Below, piece by piece: positions 17,024 through 25,654 of a stretch of 64,000 nucleotides of DNA. A model generated the notes under the pieces. It did not search any database, was not told where the DNA came from, and was given only the letters and a program-made list of their open reading frames with translations. Position numbers and translations under genes: made by a program. Within the stretch, counting starts at the first letter, position 1. Every line of letters starts with the position of its first letter. The stretch lies in contig NZ_CP129963.1 in assembly GCF_030503615.1 (NCBI RefSeq), positions 1,364,001-1,428,000 of the forward strand, read 5' to 3'. The stretch is from Sphingobacterium sp. BN32. Its GTDB lineage: Bacteria > Bacteroidota > Bacteroidia > Sphingobacteriales > Sphingobacteriaceae.

Positions 17024-17079
17024 GTCGTTTAAATAAAAAGAGCTGTCTTGAAAAAGACAGCTCTTTTTATTTAAACGAC
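17024..17079 (+). terminator. Perfect 26-bp hairpin after the OmpA-like gene
   Basis: The arms 17024-17049 and 17054-17079 are exact reverse complements with a GAAA loop. The inner part AGAGCTGTCTT / AAGACAGCTCTTTTTAT is a normal terminator; the outer ATTTAAACGAC extension is unusually long. It directly abuts the repeat region to its right. Confidence 0.85.
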
Positions 17080-17550
17080 AGTATTTAGTATTTAGTAGTT
17101 AGTATTAAGACCTAGGGCTGTCTAGACATTAGATATTAGACATAAGACATCAGACCCGATCCTACTAACCCTAAAATCCTTTTTTTCAGACTAGATATTA
17201 GACAGTAGATTTTGTCTTGAACCAGGAAAGGAAGGATGCAGGGATTAACAGGATCCTGTCAATCTTCTCATCGTTCCTTTCCTGGTTCAAGACAAAACAT
17301 CATATTATACTAGATGTAAGACAGTAGACATAAGACATCAGACCCGATCCTGCCCATCCTCTCATCCTTTTTTTCCTGGTTCAAAGACAATCGTCTTCCT
17401 TGCACCCTTCCTTTCTACTCCGAACGCCATACTCTAATATCTCACGTCTAATATCTTATATCTAACTTCTAATATCTTACATCTAACTTCTAATATCAAA
17501 AATCTAGACAGCCCTAGGTCTAAATACTAACTACTACCTACTAAATACTA
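17080..17550. repeat. Large nested inverted repeat with dispersed repeat copies
   Basis: The outer arms, 17080-17126 and about 17503-17550, are near-perfect reverse complements of about 45 bp sharing the core AGACCTAGGGCTGTCTAGA. Inside, 17210-17233 and 17274-17297 are a perfect 24-bp inverted pair built on TTGAACCAGGAAAGGAA. A 25-bp direct repeat (GACATAAGACATCAGACCCG...) occurs at 17139-17163 and 17327-17351. A further diverged copy of the CCTGGTTCAA unit is at about 17372-17390. Many ATATCTAACTTCTA-like short repeats fill 17430-17500. No gene is seen. The 24-bp unit recurs at 63961-63984. Confidence 0.8.
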
Positions 17551-17597
17551 TCCAAACCCAATGTATAACCCTTTCATACCCCTTTCCAAACGGGTTT

Positions 17598-17640
17598 GAA
17601 AGGGCTTTGAAAGGGTTATGAAAGGGCTTTGAAAGGGTTG
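17598..17640. repeat. Four tandem 11-bp units starting GAAAGGG
   Basis: GAAAGGG begins at 17598, 17609, 17620 and 17631, alternately followed by CTTT and TTAT or TTG, giving a 22-bp unit twice. The preceding CCCTTTC runs (17570-17586) can pair with it. Similar words (AAAGCCCTTTCATAACCC) occur in the hairpin at 58462-58521. The remaining 140 bp before dnaE show nothing further. Confidence 0.7.
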
Positions 17641-17778
17641 TGACTTATCGAAGTGTCCTGCTTGCTTCCTAATTCCTTAGTATTTATTGCGTTAACAATA
17701 ATGATATTGATGTTACCTAGGCTATGGAGTATTATTGATTTTATTGAGTATTTTTGTTAGTTCAAGAGGGGATAAACT

Positions 17779-20700
17779 ATGTATATAATTTTCGATACAG
17801 AAACGACGGGATTGCCGAAGAGATGGGATGCGCCGATAACAGATACGGATAACTGGCCGAGGTGTATTCAGATTGCTTGGCAGCTCCACGATGAGATGGG
17901 AAGGATGATCGAACATCAGGATTATCTAATCAAACCTGATGGGTTTAACATTCCTTATGATTCCGAAAAGATACACGGTATTTCAACAGCCTTAGCCGAA
18001 GAGCAAGGTATTCCATTGACCGATGTTTTAGTAAAATTTAATGAGGCATTAGCGAAAGCTAAGTTCGTTGTTGGGCAGAACATCGGCTTTGATATCAACG
18101 TGATGGGTTGTGAGTTCCATCGCTATTCGGTGGATAGTCCGATGGCGTCCATGCCGATATTGGATACCTGTACGGAGGTGACTGCAGAGCTGTTGAAACT
18201 TCCTGGCGGTCGTGGGGGAAGATTCAAACTCCCTAACCTGACCGAATTACATAGCTATTTATTCGGAGTACCCTTTGCGGAGGCGCACAATGCGACTGCC
18301 GACGTTGAAGCAACCACACGCTGTTTCTTCGAGCTTGTTCGAAGAAATGTGTTTAAAGCTGAAGAGCTACAAGTCGATACAGGCTATTTCGTAGAATTCA
18401 AACAACAGCACCCAACGCTAGTTGAATCTGTAGGATTAAAGCACGTCAATTTAAAAGCTGCCTCAGACGCTATTCGTGAGAAAACAGAGCCGGCACCGAC
18501 AGTAGTAAAAATCGATGCGGATACGTTGGAAGCGCTGGCTAATGCCAATTTTGCGCATTTACATAATCATACGCAGTTTTCGGTATTGCAGTCTACAATC
18601 TCGATTGATAGTTTGGTGCAGGCCGCTGCCAAGCAGAAAATGCCAGCTGTCGCGATGACCGATCATGGTAACATGATGGGGGCATTCCACTTTGTGAATA
18701 AAGTATTGAGCTATAACAAAGATTTAGAAGCAAAGCAGAAGGAGGCTGAAGAGAAAGGCGAAGCCTTTGATGGCGTTCCAATCAAGCCTATTGTAGGTTG
18801 CGAATTCTATATCTGTGAAAATAGAAAAGACAAATCTAGAAAGGACAACGGTTATCAAGTTGTTTTTCTGGCAAAAAATAAAAACGGTTATCATAACCTC
18901 GCGAAGATGGCATCTGCCGCTTATACCGAGGGATTCTATTATGTACCCCGTATCGATAGAGAAATCGTTGAAAAGTATAAAGAGGATCTGATTGTCCTTT
19001 CCGGAAACCTACAGGGTGAGGTGCCGAGTAAATTACTGAACATTGGTGAGGTGCAGGCTGAAGAAGCGCTGTTATGGTGGAAGGAACGCTTTGGCGAAGA
19101 CTTCTATATTGAAGTTATGCGCCATGGACAAGAAGATGAAGATCGGGTTAATGAAGCGATCATTCAATTAGCGCGCAAGCATGAAGTCAAACTCATTGCC
19201 ACGAACAATACATACTACGTCAATAAAGTGGATGCCCATGCACACGATATTTTACTTTGTGTAAAGGATGGCGAGAAGCTATCGACGCCGAAAGGAAGAG
19301 GTAGGGGGTTCCGCTTCGGGTTGCCAAATCAGGAATACTATTTCAAGTCTGCTGAAGAGATGAAGAAAGTATTCGAAGATTTACCGGAAGCCATCATCAA
19401 TATTGACGAAATCTTAAATAAGGTAGAAACTTACGTTCTTGCGCGTGAGGTCCTGCTTCCGAAGTTCGAGATTCCTGAAGAGTTTCAACACGAAGAAGAT
19501 GAAGTCGATGGTGGCAAGCGAGGCGAGAATGCTTATCTGAAGGATCTAACTTACAAAGGAGCGGCGAAGCGATATCCTGAGATTACCGACGATATCCGCG
19601 AGCGCTTAGACTTTGAATTGGCAACGATCGAAAAAACCGGTTACCCAGGTTATTTCTTAATTGTACAAGACTTTATCGCTGAGGCAAGGAATATGGGGGT
19701 TTCGGTAGGTCCCGGGCGTGGTTCGGCAGCAGGTTCAGCCGTTGCCTATTGCCTTGGAATTACAAATATCGACCCCATCAAATACGACTTACTATTCGAG
19801 CGTTTCTTAAATCCCGACCGTGTATCCATGCCCGACATCGATATCGACTTTGATGACGAAGGGCGTGGACGCGTAATGCAATATGTAATTGATAAGTATG
19901 GTTCTTCTCAAGTTGCTCAAATTATCACCTATGGTACGATGGCTGCAAAGTCCTCCATCAAGGATACCGCACGTGTGCTGGATCTTCCTTTGGCGGATGC
20001 CAACGAGATTGCCAAGTTGATTCCAAACTTAAAACTGAGCAAGATCTTCAATATGGAAGATAAAGCACTAAAAGAAGTGCTTCGAAGTGAAGAATTAGAG
20101 GCGGTCAACCGATTGAAAGGCTTAGCGGATGGGGCAGGATTAGAGGCCGAAACCATTAAGCAGGCTAGAGTCCTGGAAGGCTCCATGCGGAATACAGGTA
20201 TTCACGCCTGTGGGGTTATTATTACGCCGGATGATATTACCAACTTCGTTCCAGTTTCATTGGCGAAAGATTCCGATCTCTACGTCACCCAGTATGATAA
20301 CTCGGTGGTAGAGAGTGCAGGTCTGTTAAAGATGGACTTCTTAGGCTTAAAGACCCTGACCTTGATCAAAGATACCGTGCAGAATGTCAAGTTGCGCCAT
20401 GGTATCGATCTGGATCCGGAAGCTTTTGATATTGAAGACACGTTGACCTATGAGCTTTTCCAACGTGGTGAAACCATTGGTATCTTCCAATACGAGTCGC
20501 CGGGTATGCAGAAATACATGAAGGAACTGAAGCCCACCGTCTTTGCCGATTTAATCGCCATGAACGCATTATATCGTCCGGGACCGATGGAATATATTCC
20601 TTCCTTTATTAAGCGTAAGCATGGTATAGAGCCGATCACTTACGATGTGGATGCCTGCGAGGAATACTTAGCGGAAACCTATGGTATTACCGTATATCAA

Positions 20701-22200
20701 GAGCAGGTAATGCTTCTGTCGCAGAAATTAGCCGGTTTCTCGAAAGGTGATGCCGACGTTTTGCGTAAGGCGATGGGTAAGAAACAAAAGGCTGTCTTGG
20801 ACAAGATGAAGCCTAAGTTCATCGATCAGGCAGCAGAAAAAGGACATAACCCGAAAGTGCTGGAGAAGATATGGACCGACTGGGAAGCCTTCGCCTCCTA
20901 CGCCTTCAATAAATCGCACTCAACTTGTTATGCATGGATCGCCTATCAAACGGCCTTTTTAAAAGCGCATTATCCGGCTGAATATATGGCTGCAGTATTA
21001 TCGAACAACATGAACGATATTAAGCAGGTCACTTTCTTTATGGAAGAATGTAGAAGAATGGGCTTAACGGTTTTAGGACCAGATGTCAATGAGTCGCACT
21101 ATAAGTTTACAGTAAACGAAGAGGGAGCTATTCGCTTCGGGATGGGCGCAGTAAAAGGTGTTGGTGCAGGCGCCGTAGAGACGATTGTGCAGAGCAGACA
21201 GGGCGAGCCTTATAAGTCGATCTTTGATTTGGCGAAGCGTGTCGATTTGCGAATGATCAATAAGAAGGCCTTCGAAAGTCTGGCATACGGAGGAGGGTTT
21301 GACTCGTTCTCCGATACCCATCGTGCACAATACTTTTACTCCGACTCGGACAACCCTAGCGGTATAGAGAAGGCATTGAAATTTGCCCATAAATTCAGGG
21401 AGAATGAGAATTCGGCACAAGTAAGCCTGTTTGGAGCAGGAGGAGCGGTCGAATTACCGGAGCCTAGTCTAACGCCCTGTCCGCAATGGGGTTTGATTGA
21501 GAAATTGAAATACGAAAAGGATGTGATCGGTATTTATCTGACCAGTCATCCTTTAGATAATTATAAGTTTGAACTGAAGCATTTTTGTCCAAACAATGTG
21601 ACCGACTTGCAGTTAATAAATAAGGTGAAAGCTTCCGAAGTGGATCAGGAGGTCCTGTTAGATTTCAACAGAATCAAGAATAAAGAGGTCGTTTTAGGAG
21701 GAATCATCGCGTTGGCAAATCATCGGGTTGCGAAATCCGGGAAGCCTTTCGGCTCGTTTATCATCGAGGACTACTGGGATTCCTATGAGATTATGGTTTT
21801 CGGTGAAGATTATGTGAAGTTCAAAGGCTATCTTCAGGAAGGATATTTCGTACAGATCCGTGGGCTTGTTCAAGAACGCTTTAAGCAAGTGGGTAACTGG
21901 GGCTTTGAGCTGAAGAATATTCAGCTACTGTCGGATCTTCGCGAAAAGATGGCGAAGAGCTTTACGATTCAATTTCCGCTTCATGTTTTGGACACGGAGT
22001 TTATGAGCACCTTAAATCAATTAATTTCCTGCACGCAGGTAGAAGGACAGGAGGCTAATTGTCAGTTAAAGTTCAAAATCATGGACGAACAGGATAAACT
22101 TTCAATTGAAATGCCGGTGAAAAAGCGTAAAATCTTTATCACAAATGAGTTTTTAGATGGCATTGAAGCGCTGGAAGGCGTGAATTATAGATTAAATTGA
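17779..22200 (+). CDS. dnaE: DNA polymerase III alpha subunit with N-terminal DnaQ-type exonuclease
   Basis: This is the 1473-residue replicative polymerase. Residues 1 to about 200 form a DEDDh 3'-5' exonuclease (FDTETTGLP with D6 and E8, QNIGFDINV, HNATADVEATTR). From about 258 a PHP domain begins (FAHLHNHTQFSVLQS). The polymerase active site includes GPGRGSAAGSAVAYC and the catalytic carboxylates in MPDIDIDFDDEGRGR near 685. The finger region has YQEQVMLLSQKLAGFSKGDAD, and a C-terminal OB-fold (VVLGGIIALANHRV) follows. A separate DnaE is about 1160 residues, so the extra length equals the fused proofreading domain. It is a single gene ending about 100 bp before trxA. Confidence 0.95.
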   Translation: MYIIFDTETTGLPKRWDAPITDTDNWPRCIQIAWQLHDEMGRMIEHQDYLIKPDGFNIPYDSEKIHGISTALAEEQGIPLTDVLVKFNEALAKAKFVVGQNIGFDINVMGCEFHRYSVDSPMASMPILDTCTEVTAELLKLPGGRGGRFKLPNLTELHSYLFGVPFAEAHNATADVEATTRCFFELVRRNVFKAEELQVDTGYFVEFKQQHPTLVESVGLKHVNLKAASDAIREKTEPAPTVVKIDADTLEALANANFAHLHNHTQFSVLQSTISIDSLVQAAAKQKMPAVAMTDHGNMMGAFHFVNKVLSYNKDLEAKQKEAEEKGEAFDGVPIKPIVGCEFYICENRKDKSRKDNGYQVVFLAKNKNGYHNLAKMASAAYTEGFYYVPRIDREIVEKYKEDLIVLSGNLQGEVPSKLLNIGEVQAEEALLWWKERFGEDFYIEVMRHGQEDEDRVNEAIIQLARKHEVKLIATNNTYYVNKVDAHAHDILLCVKDGEKLSTPKGRGRGFRFGLPNQEYYFKSAEEMKKVFEDLPEAIINIDEILNKVETYVLAREVLLPKFEIPEEFQHEEDEVDGGKRGENAYLKDLTYKGAAKRYPEITDDIRERLDFELATIEKTGYPGYFLIVQDFIAEARNMGVSVGPGRGSAAGSAVAYCLGITNIDPIKYDLLFERFLNPDRVSMPDIDIDFDDEGRGRVMQYVIDKYGSSQVAQIITYGTMAAKSSIKDTARVLDLPLADANEIAKLIPNLKLSKIFNMEDKALKEVLRSEELEAVNRLKGLADGAGLEAETIKQARVLEGSMRNTGIHACGVIITPDDITNFVPVSLAKDSDLYVTQYDNSVVESAGLLKMDFLGLKTLTLIKDTVQNVKLRHGIDLDPEAFDIEDTLTYELFQRGETIGIFQYESPGMQKYMKELKPTVFADLIAMNALYRPGPMEYIPSFIKRKHGIEPITYDVDACEEYLAETYGITVYQEQVMLLSQKLAGFSKGDADVLRKAMGKKQKAVLDKMKPKFIDQAAEKGHNPKVLEKIWTDWEAFASYAFNKSHSTCYAWIAYQTAFLKAHYPAEYMAAVLSNNMNDIKQVTFFMEECRRMGLTVLGPDVNESHYKFTVNEEGAIRFGMGAVKGVGAGAVETIVQSRQGEPYKSIFDLAKRVDLRMINKKAFESLAYGGGFDSFSDTHRAQYFYSDSDNPSGIEKALKFAHKFRENENSAQVSLFGAGGAVELPEPSLTPCPQWGLIEKLKYEKDVIGIYLTSHPLDNYKFELKHFCPNNVTDLQLINKVKASEVDQEVLLDFNRIKNKEVVLGGIIALANHRVAKSGKPFGSFIIEDYWDSYEIMVFGEDYVKFKGYLQEGYFVQIRGLVQERFKQVGNWGFELKNIQLLSDLREKMAKSFTIQFPLHVLDTEFMSTLNQLISCTQVEGQEANCQLKFKIMDEQDKLSIEMPVKKRKIFITNEFLDGIEALEGVNYRLN

Positions 22201-22254
22201 TAGGCGATAGAAAAAATGTTAACACAGAACAAATAGCAATACAAGGGTATTCAT

Positions 22255-22262
22255 TATCTTTG
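22255..22262 (+). promoter_or_regulatory. trxA promoter -7 element
   Basis: TATCTTTG matches TAnnTTTG 41 bp before the trxA ATG. No clear -33 TTTG is seen. Confidence 0.5.
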
Positions 22263-22303
22263 TTTATATTTAGAACTATAAAACATAAATTAATTAAATA
22301 AAT

Positions 22304-22621
22304 ATGGCATTAGAAATTACAGACAGCAACTTCGAAGAGGTTGTGTTAAAATCAGATAAACCAGTGCTTATCGATTTTTGGGCTGAATGGTGTGGTCCAT
22401 GTCGTATGGTTGGTCCATTAGTGGACGAGATTGCTACTGAATACGAAGGAAAAGCAGTAGTAGGTAAAGTAAATGTGGATAATAACCCGGATATTTCCGT
22501 ACGTTACGGAATCCGTAATATCCCTGCATTATTGTTCTTCAAGAACGGTGAGATTGTTGACAAACAAATCGGTGCAGTACCTAAATCAGTTCTAGCAGAG
22601 AAATTAGACAAACAATTATAA
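22304..22621 (+). CDS. trxA: Thioredoxin
   Basis: A 105-residue cytoplasmic disulfide reductase with the unaltered active site WAEWCGPCRMVGPL, the buried Asp (VLIDFWAEW), the cis-Pro loop (IRNIPALLFF) and the Gly pair near the C-terminus. Length and start are standard for bacterial Trx1. It has its own promoter and terminator, so it is monocistronic after dnaE. Confidence 0.96.
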   Translation: MALEITDSNFEEVVLKSDKPVLIDFWAEWCGPCRMVGPLVDEIATEYEGKAVVGKVNVDNNPDISVRYGIRNIPALLFFKNGEIVDKQIGAVPKSVLAEKLDKQL

Positions 22622-22646
22622 TCATTATCATTGTTTTGATGCATAG

Positions 22647-22675
22647 AAAAGGGGATCCAAACGATCCCCTTTTTT
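22647..22675 (+). terminator. trxA terminator
   Basis: AAAAGGGGATC / GATCCCCTTTT stem with a 5-base loop and a T-run, between convergent trxA and the TonB receptor gene. Confidence 0.88.
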
Positions 22676-22685
22676 ATTACAGTTC

Positions 22686-24572
22686 CTAACGCTGAACCCA
22701 TTGATATCTTAGTCCCAAATTGGCCCATCTCGTAGGCATAGGTACAGCCCCCACTTCAATGTACTTTTCATCAAAGATATTCTGTATATCTGCAAAAATT
22801 GAAATATTCTTCTTGGCGTATGCTAATCTCAAATCCGAAACAAAGTAGGAGTTTGACGAGCTGCGTTCAAGCCATCGATTTGCCGACGTAATAGACCAAC
22901 CTCTGAAGGCGTAACTCAGCGTTGCCTGCACTTGATGCTTCAAGCTCTCAATTCCATATTTTATTATGGTATTCTTATAATCGTTGATGATGGATGGGTT
23001 TAAATAGGTGTATGCTAGGTTAAACATCATATGCTGATCTGTTGCAATTGCTGTTTTATAGCCTAGGTTGGAATAAATACCATGTGTTTTATTATTGCCT
23101 AAGTTCTGCGCTTGATAGGGTACATCGATACTCGCTCTTTGCCAGTCGATAAATCGGCTGATATCTCGATAGAAGTATCCTGTTTGAAATGTGAACTTAT
23201 TGCGGCTGTATTGCAGACCAATCTCATTCTGCCAAGCGGACTCGCTTTTCAGATCAGCGTTTCCGATGTTTCCGGGACGCTGATTGAGATATAAATCCGT
23301 AAAGGTTGGAATTCGCTGGCTGGTTCCGCTGTTCACAGTTAGGCGCAGATTCTCCGTTGCTTGGAAGCCGATGTCAATACCCGGGAATACTTCCCAATTA
23401 TAATCGCTATTGTAGTTTAAATAGGCGCCGACATTGATATCAAACCTATCGAATTTCGTTGTTCTAAATTCCGTAAAGAATCCATAATTCTCCCTGCTGT
23501 GCTTGCCGATATTGGAACTGCTGATATCTTCAAATCGCGCCTCAGCTCCGATTCCTAAATCGCCTAAAGATGTTTGGTAGCGCGCGTGCAATTCCGTACT
23601 TAAGGTCTGGGTATAATGCTTGCTGCGGCCTTTGCTCAGATCGTTGCGAAAATATCGGTAATCGTCTTCATTATAACGATGGCTGATCCGAGGACTTAGA
23701 TACCATTTATTTAATTGATGATGTGATGAAATACTTGAGATCACAGTCTCTACCAGTTCCTCAGACTCCTTATCGCCGGGTGCTGCATAATATCCACTAG
23801 CACCAAATTCGTTATTGATATATCCGGCCATCATCTGAATCCGATGATCGGGGGCAATGTTGATCTGATTTTGATAGTACAGTTTTTCATTGTCGGCAGC
23901 ACTGTTATAACGCTGCCCGTTGCTATGCTCTTTCCCAAAATAGAGTTGATGTTGATGTGCCTTTCTGACAATAGATCCGCCAACTTGGATGCCATTCGCG
24001 TAGTAGATACCATCTTTTCCAGCTTCCTCTTCAACTTTCTTGAAGGAACTGCCGCCATTGACCTGCACGAACACACTGTTGGCTTCGGCTTGTTTCGTTA
24101 CGATATTAACTGCGCCTGTTAGTCCATTGATTCCGTAAATACGCGATACGGGGCCTCTCAATACTTCAATTCGCTGAATTTCGGATAGTGGAACCGGCAA
24201 GTTGAGCATATGGTGTCCGGTCTGTGGATCCGACAGTTTAACGCCATTAATTAATATTAGAGTTTGATCGAAGCTGCCTCCGTCGATTCCGATATCGGCC
24301 TGCGTGCCGAAGGGGCCCCGCTGGCGAATATCAACGCCCGCTGCATAGCGCAATACTTCGTTGATGCTTGTGCTAGGCAAGGCCTGGATTTCCTCCAGAC
24401 TGATGATTTGGATATTTCTATTGCGTTGATCAAAAGGAATTAATAGTCTGTTCTCTTGAATAATGACTTCTTTTAATTGGGTTGTGTCATTCTGTTGGGC
24501 TAATAAGAAGTTTGGTGCAATACTAAAGAATAGTAAAAGTCTCTTCGATAACATAGAAAAAAAATTTCTCAA
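22686..24572 (-). CDS. TonB-dependent outer-membrane receptor (BtuB/siderophore receptor type)
   Basis: A 628-residue outer-membrane transporter. It has a signal peptide ending FLLAQQ, a short TonB-box-like KEVIIQENRL segment, a plug domain (about 45-160: LRYAAGVDIRQRGPFGTQADIGIDG, RIEVLRGPVSRIYGINGLTGAVNIVTK) and a 22-strand barrel to the last residues (RWANLGLRYQWVQR). Size and the GLTGAVNI motif suit the BtuB/iron-complex class rather than SusC (about 1000 residues). No SusD or periplasmic binding gene is adjacent, so the ligand is unknown. Confidence 0.9.
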   Translation of the reverse strand: MRNFFSMLSKRLLLFFSIAPNFLLAQQNDTTQLKEVIIQENRLLIPFDQRNRNIQIISLEEIQALPSTSINEVLRYAAGVDIRQRGPFGTQADIGIDGGSFDQTLILINGVKLSDPQTGHHMLNLPVPLSEIQRIEVLRGPVSRIYGINGLTGAVNIVTKQAEANSVFVQVNGGSSFKKVEEEAGKDGIYYANGIQVGGSIVRKAHQHQLYFGKEHSNGQRYNSAADNEKLYYQNQINIAPDHRIQMMAGYINNEFGASGYYAAPGDKESEELVETVISSISSHHQLNKWYLSPRISHRYNEDDYRYFRNDLSKGRSKHYTQTLSTELHARYQTSLGDLGIGAEARFEDISSSNIGKHSRENYGFFTEFRTTKFDRFDINVGAYLNYNSDYNWEVFPGIDIGFQATENLRLTVNSGTSQRIPTFTDLYLNQRPGNIGNADLKSESAWQNEIGLQYSRNKFTFQTGYFYRDISRFIDWQRASIDVPYQAQNLGNNKTHGIYSNLGYKTAIATDQHMMFNLAYTYLNPSIINDYKNTIIKYGIESLKHQVQATLSYAFRGWSITSANRWLERSSSNSYFVSDLRLAYAKKNISIFADIQNIFDEKYIEVGAVPMPTRWANLGLRYQWVQR

Positions 24573-24602
24573 AGGTAAATAAAAACTGGGTATCGCAAAG
24601 CG

Positions 24603-25544
24603 TTAATGCCACTCTTCTCGGCCTTTCGGCATAAGTCGCTGATACGGAATGGGATCCTTGTTCTCTGGAACAAAGGCTTCCAGTTTGCTCAAGTTAGGCT
24701 GTCCCGCGTCAATCCATGCCGAATACCAGAGCGACGCGGTCGCATGTATCGCCTTACGTATTCTCCGCTCGACCATACCATTCATGGCTCGATGATACCG
24801 TTCGCAAAACTCATCACTATAGTTCAACATTAACCGATTATTCCTTAAGACATAGCTTGTCCGGTGCTGTAGAGGAATACTATTGCTCACTTTCCGCTCT
24901 AATTCAAAAACGGAATCTAACAGCGCATGACTTTCATGTACGGCATTCCAAGCGAATTCGACCACATTATCAATATAGATGGGTTTTCCAACATAAAGCT
25001 GATAGGAGTCCATAAAATGTTCTGGCAAACGTGTCTCCCAAAGGGCGTGTATTCCAACTTGCCCACTTAGTTGTCCATTATAATTGCTTGTGGTATGCAG
25101 CGGGACGTGTGCATCGGAGGCATAATGCCCCAAATCCGCCGCATGTCGAATAATAGCATGCGTATTTTTCTGATGGAAAGCTTTTAGAAGCTTTCTGTAA
25201 GTCAAATCGATTTGCCAGGGGATAATCCCTCGCTTTAGTAGATCGTGCTGTTGAAGCCGTTTATTTAGTTTGAACCAGGGTAACTCTAATGAGTCAGACA
25301 AATCTTCATACCGATCCAAGTCAATAAAGTGTCGGGTCGATTCTGCACTGTCTATATATACCCGCTTGTCGGCGTTGATGGATTTTTCAGTGATGGCATA
25401 GCGGTGTTTTTTGAAGAATGGCGCCAGGTCTGCGGGCAGAGAATACGTAGCATGCTTATTTATAGTACGATGCGCAAAAAAGCCCCAGGATTGCAAGGAC
25501 GTCGCGAAAAGAATTAATAGAACTGCTGGAAATAGCATTTTCAT
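24603..25544 (-). CDS. Exported zinc-dependent phospholipase C / S1-P1 nuclease-like protein
   Basis: A 313-residue protein. The signal peptide ends at LQS, leaving Trp20 as the predicted mature N-terminus (WGFFAHRTINKHA). This fits a known hallmark of the zinc phospholipase C/P1 nuclease fold, in which the N-terminal Trp and nearby His and Asp residues bind a trinuclear zinc centre. Further ligands are in HAADLGHYASDAHVPLH and GIHALWETRLPEHF. Phospholipase versus nuclease cannot be decided. It is read in the same direction as the TonB receptor, 30 bp upstream, and may be co-transcribed with it. Confidence 0.78.
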   Translation of the reverse strand: MKMLFPAVLLILFATSLQSWGFFAHRTINKHATYSLPADLAPFFKKHRYAITEKSINADKRVYIDSAESTRHFIDLDRYEDLSDSLELPWFKLNKRLQQHDLLKRGIIPWQIDLTYRKLLKAFHQKNTHAIIRHAADLGHYASDAHVPLHTTSNYNGQLSGQVGIHALWETRLPEHFMDSYQLYVGKPIYIDNVVEFAWNAVHESHALLDSVFELERKVSNSIPLQHRTSYVLRNNRLMLNYSDEFCERYHRAMNGMVERRIRKAIHATASLWYSAWIDAGQPNLSKLEAFVPENKDPIPYQRLMPKGREEWH

Positions 25545-25654
25545 TGTTCGAACATCTAGCTATCGAAATATAACGATGTTTAATAAAAGAATAATGAATT
25601 TAATGATAAGTTATTAATCGTTTTTCGTTACTTTGAGGTTCAATCAAGCTGTAG

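Noticed and set aside
17080..17550. Transposon with inverted terminal repeats
   Set aside because: No transposase frame is inside; the arms look like clustered dispersed repeats, not an insertion sequence.
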